Both the position numbers and the translations under genes were made by a program. A stretch of DNA of 64,000 bases from Durusdinium trenchii (lineage: Eukaryota > Sar > Dinophyceae > Suessiales > Symbiodiniaceae), in contig CAXAMN010029028.1 of assembly GCA_963970005.1 (NCBI GenBank), positions 208,584-272,583 on the forward strand, given 5' to 3'. This document shows, one piece after another, positions 50,701 to 59,034 of this stretch. The stretch's first letter is position 1, and every line of letters starts with the position of its first letter. The notes under the pieces were generated by a model that ran no database searches, was not told the origin of the DNA, and saw only the letters and a list, made by a program, of their open reading frames with translations.

Positions 50701-53030
50701 ATGTCATTGAAGAGGTCGGCAACAGGTTGGAAGGCAGCAAGTGGAAGAGCTTGAACTTCACGAGTGCGCCACCCATCGAGACCAGCTGCCGCTTCAGGTT
50801 TCCGGCGCAAAGCCTGTTCCCAAAGTTGCCGGGCTGTGATGGGCGGTAGGGCAACAGGGCGACCTTTGTCATGAATATAAGGCCACACTTGTTTCAGGAT
50901 CTGCATTTCATGTTGGTGACTCACATTAACTGAGAAAACAGCATCCCATTTGTCAGCGATCACATCCATTGCGGTCTGCGGATCAAAGACAATATTTCCA
51001 GAGTCATCTTCAATGAGGTTTTGCGGCACCACACGACCTTTCCTCTTGAGGTACTGGTAGACAACTTTCCCTATCGAGGAGGTGGTAGCATTCCTCATTG
51101 CTTGTCTCCACTTGCGAATGGCTGCGATTTTCAGTTGCTTCAGCTCCTGGGTTATGGCTGCCAAAACGAGCTCCGCCACATGGTGCAAATCATGCAGAAA
51201 GAGTGTTTTCACAGACCAGGGAACAACTTGTGCTTCTTTCAATCTGCGGAGCAGCCGTCGTTGAGTGTTGAGTAACGTATGATAGTCCGAAGTCCCAGTG
51301 CACGGTCTTCCAAGACGAACTTGAAGCTCTCTTAGGGAACGAAGGCATGCCTGCAACAGCTGAAGCCGCGGCGAAGCCATACTGCCATTAGCCTCCTGCG
51401 AAGTTGCCATGGTAGTTTTGCAGAATTTGGGGAGACGGCCCCGAACTCGCGGACCTTTCTCCCAAGTGGCCCCGTTCACCAGCAGCACTTGCGTGGCAAA
51501 GTGATTAAAGATCGACCATCTTTTGCAAGGGTCTGACTCGTTGGAAAAATCTTGCTCATGCTGTCGCCACATCTGTTCAGCTAAGGTGTTCACTGGACAA
51601 GCTGGGTCGGACACGTTACAGGTCGTGACCTGTGTGAGATCCAAGGAAGCAAACCGTTGCATGATAGTACCAACCTGAGCAATGCGATCCCAGGCAAAGG
51701 TTGCTTGGACAGGTCGATGTTGGCGGTCTCTGTGGTCCAGAACCTCAATGCGAATCAAGGCTGCGAGAGCCGTGCGGTTCATGAGAATTCCGTCAATAGA
51801 GGACTGCCCTTCATCATCAGAAGCCGCATGCTGAAAAAAAGTACAAGGCCGAATAACCTCTCCAGTGTCGTTAGTCTGGAGAAGCGGGTCCGCCCAGCCC
51901 CAGTGGTCCAGGGCGAGTTGCACAGAAGGGTACATACCAGGCTCCATTTGGAAGTCACCTGCGATGACAATAGGAATATCAGCAAACTGGGATGCGACCA
52001 TAAATATTTGATCCAGCATCTCGTTGTTCCGCTCAAATTTGGGTCGTTCTGATGCAGCATTGGCAACGGCATAGAAGTTGAAGGCCAACAACTTGACACT
52101 TGCAGACACCTGGTGCCAAGTAGCTGTCACCCGGCATGTGGCACGGAGGATTGACCAAGCTCCAGAAACATCCATTTTGTCCTCAAAAATCTGCGTGAGT
52201 TCTTTGTGAGCGCAGGTGGCAACACCGCCAGAGGGAATTCTGAAAGTGCCATTACTAGCGCGCAGTTTGTGCAATGGCTGAGAACAGAATAGGCCGAAAT
52301 TGCAGAGAGCAGCTTTCCTCTGCGACTCGGTCAGGTTGGAATCAGCCACCCTGGCTTCCTGCAGCATGAAAGCATCGGCATTCCAGTGTAAGCAGCTGGC
52401 ATTGGTGGCAAAGGAGTCGATGTTCGCAGAAATCATGGACCATCGCGGTCCCTCGCCAGGATAACCCAATGTGGAGTCAAAGTCCAGAGCATACCAGTCA
52501 TCATGGTACACGAGTTGGAAGTAAAGTGCCAAGACCCCAATGCCAAAGTAGTCAACTTTGGCAAATCGGATTCGAAGAGAAGGTCTGCAAAGGAAAGGAA
52601 CATTCCGAATTCGAAGAATAGCAAGCCACCAAATGGCACCCTCCTTCACTTGACAGTGGGAGTACAGCGTGATGGCATGTAGCACAAAGCAAATCAAAAA
52701 GCACCAATCATTGCAAAAATGAAGATGCGGGACATCTTCTTTGCAGAAGTTCCACTTGAGAGCATGGATACGGAACCCATCCCATTTGTAAGCAACAATC
52801 TCACACTGGACCCCATGTGAGAGGACATCATAGGTAGTCCCACGACGCAAAACCCATTGAAAAACTGACGGCAACAGCCCAGAGAATAAGGAACCAAACA
52901 AGGAGGGCCCTCGTATAATGGCCCACATCCAAAGAGCAGCAATGTCAGCACAACTGAATAGGACCTGAAAGCAGGTCCACAACCCCTTGAGGCCAAAGTC
53001 ACCCAGCAAAAGACAGGTGAAGGCCTCCAC
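47775..53030 (-). CDS. Endonuclease-RT-RNase H polyprotein of LINE-2
   Basis: 1751 codons without a stop; the codon at 53030 is GTG, so the exact start is uncertain. Residues ~1-175 are hydrophobic with several possible membrane-like segments and may be translation of leader sequence. Endonuclease: WSMISANIDSFATNA (~194), LQEAR, AGDFQMEP (Asp ~359), SSIDGILMN and DHRDRQHRPV. RT: motif A ALKLDKSKCFDRL, motif B NGVVQGCSLSLL, motif C AFIDDTYLW (D969, D970, canonical). A CCHC finger CRFCTAPKESVSHFAYEC follows. RNase H: VWTDGSVQ (Asp ~1377), SSYTAELWAI, IHTDSLTIV and TDELANKAG. All catalytic residues are present, so it is probably active. It starts 21 bases after the ORF1 stop. Confidence 0.94.
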   Translation of the reverse strand: MEAFTCLLLGDFGLKGLWTCFQVLFSCADIAALWMWAIIRGPSLFGSLFSGLLPSVFQWVLRRGTTYDVLSHGVQCEIVAYKWDGFRIHALKWNFCKEDVPHLHFCNDWCFLICFVLHAITLYSHCQVKEGAIWWLAILRIRNVPFLCRPSLRIRFAKVDYFGIGVLALYFQLVYHDDWYALDFDSTLGYPGEGPRWSMISANIDSFATNASCLHWNADAFMLQEARVADSNLTESQRKAALCNFGLFCSQPLHKLRASNGTFRIPSGGVATCAHKELTQIFEDKMDVSGAWSILRATCRVTATWHQVSASVKLLAFNFYAVANAASERPKFERNNEMLDQIFMVASQFADIPIVIAGDFQMEPGMYPSVQLALDHWGWADPLLQTNDTGEVIRPCTFFQHAASDDEGQSSIDGILMNRTALAALIRIEVLDHRDRQHRPVQATFAWDRIAQVGTIMQRFASLDLTQVTTCNVSDPACPVNTLAEQMWRQHEQDFSNESDPCKRWSIFNHFATQVLLVNGATWEKGPRVRGRLPKFCKTTMATSQEANGSMASPRLQLLQACLRSLRELQVRLGRPCTGTSDYHTLLNTQRRLLRRLKEAQVVPWSVKTLFLHDLHHVAELVLAAITQELKQLKIAAIRKWRQAMRNATTSSIGKVVYQYLKRKGRVVPQNLIEDDSGNIVFDPQTAMDVIADKWDAVFSVNVSHQHEMQILKQVWPYIHDKGRPVALPPITARQLWEQALRRKPEAAAGLDGWRTREVQALPLAAFQPVADLFNDIEAGSSEFPVILTQVRVIILNKDGSDAPLAKRLIALQSIFTLLYTGLRFLQLQSWQQQIMPSQLKGGIKMRQMSEVHMTLQLEIDHAHSFKGHFAALKLDKSKCFDRLMPKLCAAIMLALGLPTGFVRAFLCLYLRMTRFLSFKQWTRAAPISTPNGVVQGCSLSLLCINLHMAIWAWLMEHIEGVDFRAFIDDTYLWSRQPTIEGLVSAVKATELWDSLCGQFLNASKCEVFATTPDLRRALKAAFPEMRLVEVVNILGAFVQTTKKNVGSFPASKIQAALRDCEAIRALPCDGYKRAQILATKVLPQIAFAPHLNFIPKRALARLQSAVADSLWQDRPKWRSKHLLLCIVYKAHKLDPFLCRAVTTIAESVRFLQYSVYARQQWAQLFEQDQLTAQAWMTQFSQACQILDIEWVHTFEFSVFGSAPVSFLDFSVPDLKCLLKSLAANKCYHTACLMPRKDISTAVGFLDTTMTLSAKKRLAAIPHDGFSFLFFWESAVTGCTLTADRLAAAGLVGQANCRFCTAPKESVSHFAYECDSLPESVRQPSTNFFFGPNFCTLGIVELPLDTIRDKLQVSSISEVPVCQWSAVQERVQHVWTDGSVQLTAYPWLAIASFAVIAADESIISVGRVRHWRLSSYTAELWAIVVAFARAEQPLVIHTDSLTIVKQFLVLLQTETVQVEWTHANWWSFILDQLLHRKELHPSPLQFLWCPAHLLEHVPSQALTDELANKAGSTRQDIILNRLADNCAKQHIAQLASETRSGLHLMEHDVFARQLWLSQLNRMCKKPANSGTPKGQVSPEPVIQYSARQMCPKWPWDISPALFTWQVEIDLNVPFRATSTLTENNFRTFLRFCASLQWRVGDGFACSVFELAVVAFVRGWRFELPHGTICTPQAFASLIRSGFAFCKQKKFVVAPLLLDKRNKSNGKTFPKGAFLGAEAYVENAALDMLARAFAKGAKATPWSWCIPFDNLL

Positions 53031-53051
53031 GCCCCAAATACCAATAAATAG

Positions 53052-53957
53052 TCAAGCCGCCCGGTGATGTTTCACCGGTGGCGGAGTTTCACCATGTTCA
53101 CGATGCCTTGGCTGGACGCATTGCAGGATCTGACGAAGCTGATCCCCAACCTGAGTGAATTGATTGTCAACTTTCTCGCTCAGGGATTCATGCTTTTGTT
53201 CCAGCCGGCCAACTTGTTCTTCAAGGCGGTCAATGCGTTCATGATGAATGTCCTTGGAAATAGACGACCGAGGCATCACATTCTCTTGGCCTGCAACAGG
53301 TCCTCCTTTGGAAGACTTCCCTTTCCCCTTCCCTTTGGGCGGGGCCCTGTAGGAAGCCGGTGTGAGCAAGATCTCAAAGATTTTCTCGTTGACACGAACA
53401 GAGAACTTCGACACCGAAGGAGGCTTCTCAAATGAGAGAGTCCAAGCACACACTCCAGCTCTGCGGAAGGATCTAGTCGGGATACATGGCACTTTGGTAG
53501 TCTGGTGCACCGCAGAGACAATGTCCTTGGCCAGAATCTCAGCAGGCCATCCGAGACTGTCCATATTGACCTTGGGTATCATCGCCTTGTTGATGGAGCA
53601 AATCCTGTCATCCTGAGGCAGGAGGAGGTCACGAGCAGTGGCCAGTGCTTCCGCGCCGAAGCGAGGAGCAAGTCCCCGTTTAGTGACAGCAATGCCTCGG
53701 TAGCCGGTGATGGAGGAAGCCGCCTTGATGAGGTCAGCTTTGCTAGCACGGTCAATTGGCCAGAAACGCGGAATAATGGACAAATCCTCCACTTGCTCTC
53801 CTTTTGGGATGAAATCCCTGACCATGAGATCTCCGTTGCCACTGGCCGCCAACAAGGTGGTACGATGCTTCTGCTGCACTTTGAGGAGGCATTGATGAAC
53901 CACATCGTGTTTGTCCTTTGCACAACTCTGTACCCATAAATGGCCGCATGCCCCCAA
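53052..53957 (-). CDS. ORF1-like C-terminal part of LINE-2 (coiled coil)
   Basis: 301 codons from a TTG. The part after ~53900 is natural: QQKHRTTLLAASGNGDLMVR, FWPIDRASKADLIKAASSIT, GYRGIAVTKRGLAPRFGAEA, corresponding in order to the WMPRLSLAQVRLARS...MGARFGLRV block of LINE-1; then KGKGKGKSSKGG and a coiled coil (HERIDRLEEQVGRLEQKHES ... DNQFTQVGDQLRQIL). By position it is the RNA-binding ORF1 protein. It is continuous with frameshifted sequence upstream. Confidence 0.7.
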   Translation of the reverse strand: MGACGHLWVQSCAKDKHDVVHQCLLKVQQKHRTTLLAASGNGDLMVRDFIPKGEQVEDLSIIPRFWPIDRASKADLIKAASSITGYRGIAVTKRGLAPRFGAEALATARDLLLPQDDRICSINKAMIPKVNMDSLGWPAEILAKDIVSAVHQTTKVPCIPTRSFRRAGVCAWTLSFEKPPSVSKFSVRVNEKIFEILLTPASYRAPPKGKGKGKSSKGGPVAGQENVMPRSSISKDIHHERIDRLEEQVGRLEQKHESLSEKVDNQFTQVGDQLRQILQCVQPRHREHGETPPPVKHHRAA

Positions 53958-54300
53958 ATAGGATCAGTACAGACATCCTTCAGCATTGCCTTGAATTTGC
54001 TCAAGGGGTTGTCATAGAAGGACTGGAAGGTGTCTTTGGTTGTCAGCCGTGCGTCACACTCCAAGACCAATTCACAAACTGCAGCCAACGTGAGAGTGAT
54101 GGAAGGAGTCGGCAGCGAAAATTGGACATCGGGAGTGACAACAAGCAAATGCACCTGTCGCTTATATCTTGGTTCAATGCAGGATCAAAGACAATGACTT
54201 CGAAAGGCCCAGACAAGTTGGGCAATTTGGCCAGCGAGTCGGTTGGATCAATAAGCGGCAATAGGAGGGCGCACGCCTCTTTGGGTTTTATGAATGTTGC
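53900..54300 (-). pseudogene. Frameshifted middle of LINE-2 ORF1
   Basis: Natural coding hops frames: ~54295-54110 reads LLLPLIDPTDSLAKLPNLSG, PFEVIVFDPALNQDISDRCI; ~54110-53930 reads LAAVCELVLECDARLTTKDT, FQSFYDNPLSKFKAMLKDVC. The latter corresponds to the IVVYRDEWTGSWTQFLSHPV region of LINE-1. Three frame changes, at about 54290, 54110 and 53930, break what should be one protein. Confidence 0.65.
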
Positions 54301-55627
54301 CTTTAGAAACAAAGGCAATACCACCTCGGTTGGTAGACAGTTGCTGCTTCTGCACAAAGGGCACGGGTGTCTTGTCCTTTGCAACAAAGGGGTGGTCCGA
54401 TTGCAGCTGTAGGTCCTCCCACTTGCTCTGCTTGGCTTGCTTTTTCTTGGATTTCCACGGGTCATCAAATTGCCACGGATCGGGAGCCTGCATTGCAGCA
54501 TCGGCTTGGGGCGAGGCTTCCATACCACCAAGGGAGACAGCAGAACAGGTTTGCATAACCTGCAAACCTCCGACCAGCAGGAAGGTCCTCAACATTGGTG
54601 GCGCACCAGCGACTCTCCAGGCAATGTCTGATTCACCAAGGATAAGATCAACCACCTGCCTTTTTTGTTGCGGGATATGAAAGTCAGCTGGCACTGTGAG
54701 GTCTGCAACAACCCATCGATGGAGGAGCTCCCAGCCACACATCCCAGGTCTTGTCCTGGTGGTGTCGACAATGATGATGGGTCGGAACCCAAAGGGAACG
54801 ACAAAGTCATTGGCAAAGTCAGTCCAGAATTGTTGGTCACGGACAGGAACTTGCAGAAAGACAACTCTACAAGTGTGTTCCCTTGCACTGCAAACCACTT
54901 CAATACCGACCCAATGCCCTTGGCGAAGAGCGACAAATCGTTGAACTTCATCGGACATAGGTTTGACTCCAGCAGCAATGACAGACAAGTCATGGTGTAG
55001 GACTGGAGGGCAAAAGGACTCAGGCATGAAAAAGGAGAGCGTGAACTCAATCTCATCACTGGTGGCCCACCCTGGGTGAGCGCGGTAGATGTTGGCCCGC
55101 ATGTCCAACCATTCATCAGCAACAAAGAAGATCTCATTGATGTTGTAAACATGCATAGGTCTCCCTGTCGATCGAAGGGTCAAGTCAGCAGCCCTGCTGG
55201 GGGATTCCAGGATAGCAACCAAAAAGGCATTGCAACTGGCACGAGCAAATTGCAGCATGCGGTCATCTGTTTGAGTATCACGCCAAATGAAGTCAGCTTG
55301 ATCGATGGCCTGCATAACATGCTCACAATATTGGGCCCCCTGCAATCTTTGTGTAGTCCGATGTGTTGCAGGAAGCAAAGGGGCACCTGCTCGGGCATAG
55401 AAGGTCCTGAGTGTGTACCACGGCGCAAGTTCCGAGTCCTCAGCAGTACGGATCCACCTGAAGTTGTTGGGGGGAACTTGAATTCCCATGACATTGATCA
55501 ATTCCAACACTGCAGTGCGTTGCCGCTGGGTCAACTGTTCAGAAGAATGGTACAAAATCCTCCACTGGCCTTCAAAGAAACGGACTTCGACAAAGATCCA
55601 ATCGAAGACCACAAGGATCGGAACCAT
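54248..55627 (-). CDS. LINE-2 ORF1 central part with His...Cys-Gly peptidase-like motif
   Basis: 459 codons; the natural frame is already open upstream of the ATG at 55627 (EAQFRFPVEPADLQLCFQHF). It contains QGHWVGIEVVCS (His ~238) and, about 60 residues later, RPGMCGWELLHRW (Cys ~297), the same order and spacing type as LSHWIPLAAH...ADCGFQTVNW in LINE-1. It also has APDPWQFDDPWKS near the C-terminus, like ADPWLQADPWQ of LINE-1. A Ulp1/papain-like cysteine peptidase is the best guess, but no Asp/Gln partner is certain. The 3' end is out of frame with the following block. Confidence 0.6.
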   Translation of the reverse strand: MVPILVVFDWIFVEVRFFEGQWRILYHSSEQLTQRQRTAVLELINVMGIQVPPNNFRWIRTAEDSELAPWYTLRTFYARAGAPLLPATHRTTQRLQGAQYCEHVMQAIDQADFIWRDTQTDDRMLQFARASCNAFLVAILESPSRAADLTLRSTGRPMHVYNINEIFFVADEWLDMRANIYRAHPGWATSDEIEFTLSFFMPESFCPPVLHHDLSVIAAGVKPMSDEVQRFVALRQGHWVGIEVVCSAREHTCRVVFLQVPVRDQQFWTDFANDFVVPFGFRPIIIVDTTRTRPGMCGWELLHRWVVADLTVPADFHIPQQKRQVVDLILGESDIAWRVAGAPPMLRTFLLVGGLQVMQTCSAVSLGGMEASPQADAAMQAPDPWQFDDPWKSKKKQAKQSKWEDLQLQSDHPFVAKDKTPVPFVQKQQLSTNRGGIAFVSKGNIHKTQRGVRPPIAAY

Positions 55628-55685
55628 AAAATGTTGGAAGCAGAGCTGTAGGTCCGCTGGTTCAACAGGAAAGCGGAACTGGGCT

Positions 55686-56786
55686 TCATTGCTTACTAGG
55701 TGGGCACCAGCAAACTGTTGGCATCAAAACTTGCAAGATATCGCAATGAAAGAGCATTTCATCGATTGCTAGGGCTCCAGGCTCTAAGTTGAGCTGCAGC
55801 AACCTTGCCACGATTGGGTCTTCAAGGACATTGCAGCTTGGATTCGTCGTGAGATGATCCATACCTCCAAGAACAACGGGTGTAGCACCACCTGGTTGAT
55901 CATCACCCCACAAGACATCTCCATTGATGAGCATGAGTGGTTGGTCCAGGCAACAGGGCACCGAGTTCCTGATAGTGATATTACATTGCTGCTGCAAAAG
56001 TGACGCACACTGTCGAGGAGATGCAGTACGCGGAACTTGACAGATTTTCAGCCACTTGGCATCACGACCACCACCCAGGATCACCCACTTGGCAGGGCAG
56101 ACAGGTTCGTAAACCCCTTGAATACCAATCACCACTGGAAACCCAATGAGGGTTCTGCACGCTTCAGAGTTGGCTTTGATGAAATACATCGACCCTTCTT
56201 GACGCTGAAACCCAGGGATACTCCCAAGACGATCAACATTTGCCTGCTGAATCCAGTAGAAGGTGCCGTCCTGTAGCAACAAAAGTATCTTTGCAATGGA
56301 TCGAGGCATCTCATCCTGGCAAACGTACTCAGCAACATGAAAGAAACCTGCTTTGGCTGCATCGACAATACCATCGAATTCAGGATCATGTTCATGCTCA
56401 CACCAAGGTTGAGTTGGTGAGAGGATCGGATCATCTGCAGCTGGAACAGAGCCAAGATGAGTGATCTGCAGCGATCCAAGCTGGAAGGTACCACACTTCA
56501 ACATCAACGTGCCGGCAGGAAGTTGAGTGCTAACACATGCTGTAGGAACAACCGACCCGTCATGCACCAGCTTGATCAAGTTGAGAAGATGACCATCGAG
56601 TTCCAGTGCTCTGAGCAGGGCCAGGATGACGGCTTCATCAGCCGGTTGATCAATCGGCACTAGCGTCATGTCATCACAGAACCTGATCAAAGTGCTCCCA
56701 ACCAGCCAAGGTTGCCATGTGGCAACACTGGGGATAGCCTTTGCCACCATATCCGCGGCTGCAGGACATACATCCCATTGCAACAA
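55686..56786 (-). CDS. LINE-2 ORF1 N-terminal part
   Basis: 366 codons from a TTG, overlapping the MTase ORF by ~100 bases in another frame. Natural sequence runs from LQWDVCPAAADMVAKAIPSV to GALAIDEMLFHCDILQVLMP, which corresponds to PLVAIDEMEFYASLVRSQG of LINE-1. Stop TGA at 55686-55688; one base of frame change there would join it to the 54248-55627 block. Function unknown; an adaptor between MTase and peptidase-like regions by position. Confidence 0.6.
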   Translation of the reverse strand: MLQWDVCPAAADMVAKAIPSVATWQPWLVGSTLIRFCDDMTLVPIDQPADEAVILALLRALELDGHLLNLIKLVHDGSVVPTACVSTQLPAGTLMLKCGTFQLGSLQITHLGSVPAADDPILSPTQPWCEHEHDPEFDGIVDAAKAGFFHVAEYVCQDEMPRSIAKILLLLQDGTFYWIQQANVDRLGSIPGFQRQEGSMYFIKANSEACRTLIGFPVVIGIQGVYEPVCPAKWVILGGGRDAKWLKICQVPRTASPRQCASLLQQQCNITIRNSVPCCLDQPLMLINGDVLWGDDQPGGATPVVLGGMDHLTTNPSCNVLEDPIVARLLQLNLEPGALAIDEMLFHCDILQVLMPTVCWCPPSKQ

Positions 56787-58372
56787 CGAACCATGGCATT
56801 CTCGTTTGTGAGCCGATCATTCCAGCATTGCTGAATGAGAGCCAGCTTAGGAATAACTTCTCCAGAGACTCCTTCCAGTGCCACAAGAATACCGGCCAAA
56901 GCATGAAGCTGAGAAATGGCGTTCCCCAACTGATGAAAAGCCTTACGGAGGTCAGCAGGCAAAGCGAGCGTAGCAGTCGTGCCAAACAAGGATGCAAAAA
57001 GAAAGGGGTCAACAAAACGAAACTCATCCTGCCAGCTCGTGAGAGTGGCAAAAATCCCTTTAGCTTGAACATGCTCGAACTGCAACAGGTGTTGTGCTGT
57101 GTACGAAGCACAAAGGGTAGGCAGGTACTCACCGGTTGGAAGTACCCGTTGCATCAAAACCTGATGGGTGGAAGCCCCTTCAACAATTCTAGCTTTCTTA
57201 CCAGGTGGAAGCAAGTTTCTGTCCCCATAGATCTGCATCTGGTCAGCAGTCAACTTAAGGGCCTCGATTAGCGAAGCAGGCAATTCGAAAAGGTGCTTCG
57301 GATCATCCCATGGCAACCTCCGATGAGATGACAGCTGGAGGCGTTCACCGATCTTCTTGGATTCCACGTCACATCGACACCAGACTGCCAACCACCTTGT
57401 TCGATAGTTGCTGGTGATCTGATGGATTGCCACGTCCTGAGACCAAACACGTCGAAAGCCTGCCAATTGCATAGCGGCCGAAATCACCCGCCAGTGAGGA
57501 TGATTCTCCAGACCGTCAGAACACTCAAATATGGCAAGGACTGGACGGACTCTGCAAAGGTGCTCAACAGAATCCAAAAAGCAGAAGCCCTCATCTGAAG
57601 CAAGTCCTGACTGTTTGCCTCCTCTGCTCCAGCTCGGACATGGCGGGGACAACGTCATCAACAAATTGGATTTGTGAGCCGTAGCCCTCAACAATGTCAC
57701 GTCGCTGACATCCGCCTGAATGCCATTGTAAGCGGACAGTGGATTGTAGTCGACAGGCACTGGAGCACGAAGCACCTCCTGGTGGTGATTATAACTCCAT
57801 GTCTTCATCACTTCAGGACACCAATCGACCGAGGTATGTGAGGCAAACACGAATCCCAGGTTGGCATTTTGGAGCCACCACATCGCTCGAAGCCAGCCTT
57901 CATACGCACCAGCAAAAAGGTGTGACACCTGCCAAGCTAAACTTCGGTCATGCTTGGATATGTTCCAGACAGGAACTGCCGCATCAGCCAAAATGCGATG
58001 ATCACTAAGGCGGTTGGCAGGAGTAGCCAGAACACCCACCAGCATACCGGGCGAGAAATCAACTCTTGTGTGGGTCACCGGACACAGGATGTCAAAGGTT
58101 TCCCAAAGGCCTGCTTGAATCACCTCATCGGCCAAAAGCATCGAAGTGCGACGGAGATGAACACACATGGTCGGTTCATGCTGAACATCACACACCTCTC
58201 CAAACAGCGCCCAATCTTCTTCATTGCTTCTGCACAGTCCGGTCGTGGCAATGCTCTTCAAAGCCGCACTGACAGTCGATGCCAGGGAGGAAGGCATGCC
58301 GAAGGTGGCCCACTGCAGTAAACTTTCAACAGCAATCGTTCCATGCTCTTGACCCGATTCCATCTTCTCCAT
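56687..58372 (-). CDS. Cytosine-C5 DNA methyltransferase of LINE-2
   Basis: Start taken at ATG 58372 (MEKMESGQEHG), because frame further upstream runs through the TSD at 58498-58512, outside the element. 561 codons. C5-MTase motifs: I VSHLFAGAYEGWLRA (~149-163), IV TLSPPCPSWSRGGKQSGL (~240-257, catalytic Cys245), VI AIFECSDGLENHP (~280, ENV replaced by ECS), VIII SNYRTRWLAVW (~321), IX-like EFRFVDPFLFASLFG (~450) and X FHQLGNAISQLHALAGIL (~479-496). The fold appears complete. Sequence is very different from the LINE-1 enzyme (PPCPSWS versus ACQPFSQ). The last ~30 codons are out of frame with the natural continuation at 56786. Confidence 0.88.
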   Translation of the reverse strand: MEKMESGQEHGTIAVESLLQWATFGMPSSLASTVSAALKSIATTGLCRSNEEDWALFGEVCDVQHEPTMCVHLRRTSMLLADEVIQAGLWETFDILCPVTHTRVDFSPGMLVGVLATPANRLSDHRILADAAVPVWNISKHDRSLAWQVSHLFAGAYEGWLRAMWWLQNANLGFVFASHTSVDWCPEVMKTWSYNHHQEVLRAPVPVDYNPLSAYNGIQADVSDVTLLRATAHKSNLLMTLSPPCPSWSRGGKQSGLASDEGFCFLDSVEHLCRVRPVLAIFECSDGLENHPHWRVISAAMQLAGFRRVWSQDVAIHQITSNYRTRWLAVWCRCDVESKKIGERLQLSSHRRLPWDDPKHLFELPASLIEALKLTADQMQIYGDRNLLPPGKKARIVEGASTHQVLMQRVLPTGEYLPTLCASYTAQHLLQFEHVQAKGIFATLTSWQDEFRFVDPFLFASLFGTTATLALPADLRKAFHQLGNAISQLHALAGILVALEGVSGEVIPKLALIQQCWNDRLTNENAMVRCCNGMYVLQPRIWWQRLSPVLPHGNLGWLGAL

Positions 58373-58512
58373 GGCGTTCCGAGGCTTGGAGAAGCCCACG
58401 GTCTTTAGACGTGTCACCTCTGACCAAGTGGCCAGACAGCGACACCCCGGCCCACGCCGAAGGGGGCGTAAGCCAAAGGGCTTGAACCCAGATGGCTGGG
58501 GGGAGCTTCCTT

Positions 58513-58817
58513 GAAGAAGCACTTGCACTGATGGTTTGGTCCTAGATTTTAAGGGAACTTAACTTGTTTCAAACCTTTGCACCATGACTTAGTAGAGGAC
58601 GCTACTAGGAGCAAAGCGCATCGCTACTAGGAGCAAGGACCCTTACACCATGTCGAGTTTTAGTAAGGCACTTGTTACTAGAAGCGATGCACTTGTTCCT
58701 AGTAGCTTCTTGCTCCTAGTAGCGTGGCACTTGTTCCTAATAGCTTCTTGTTACTACCAGTAAGGCACTTGTTCCTAGTAGCGTGGCACTTGTTCCTAGT
58801 CGCTTTGGGGCGCCAAG
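58513..58817 (+). other. Right part of the globin intron: end of family C copy and B words
   Basis: 58498-58566 completes the interrupted family C copy (GAAGAAGCACTTGCACTGAT, GGTTTGGTCCTAGATTTTAA). B words follow at 58595-58645 and 58660-58800 (inverted). No gene. Confidence 0.7.
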
Positions 58818-58840
58818 GCCATGCGCTTTATGAATGGTTT
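58818..58840 (+). CDS. Globin-domain gene, exon 3 (23-nt micro-exon, E helix)
   Basis: After GGCGCCAAG|G: AMRFMNG and two bases of a Leu codon, ending TTT|GACCCT (GA-type donor). It joins in frame to exon 2 (VM|AMRF) and to exon 4 (L|NTIV). I see no His at the expected distal E7 position. Confidence 0.7.
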
Positions 58841-59034
58841 GACCCTTGGAGCCCACTTTGACAGAGAAACAAGTGTCGAGCGGACTTGCTTTTGGGCTTC
58901 ACTACATTAATAGCGATGGCCTGCGGCCTCCAACCTACCCTGGTTTTTGCTGGCAAGAATGCTTTTAGTATGCTTTTACTGTATGTAGGCTTTCAGACGC
59001 TCCAATGCCTTTCAGACGCCTTGTTGCTGCTGAG

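Larger units (their letters stand above)
47678..58512 (-). mobile_element. Non-LTR retrotransposon with C5-MTase inside the globin intron (LINE-2)
   Basis: Body ~47693-58497 (10.8 kb), transcribed leftward, antisense to the host gene. A perfect 15-bp TSD GGGGGGAGCTTCCTT lies at 47678-47692 and 58498-58512. A 12-base T run at 47691-47702 is the poly(A) tail. Removing it restores a family C copy matching 46050-46290. Order 5' to 3': C5-MTase, several frameshifted ORF1 pieces, then an intact endonuclease-RT-RNase H ORF. The layout parallels LINE-1 but the proteins are only distantly similar, and the RT has a canonical IDD. Perfect TSD plus intact RT means a recent insertion. Confidence 0.95.

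Noticed and set aside
58373-58528. Upstream extension of the LINE-2 MTase ORF to 58528
   Set aside because: That codon is GTG and lies outside the element, beyond the TSD; the ATG at 58372 inside the element is preferred.
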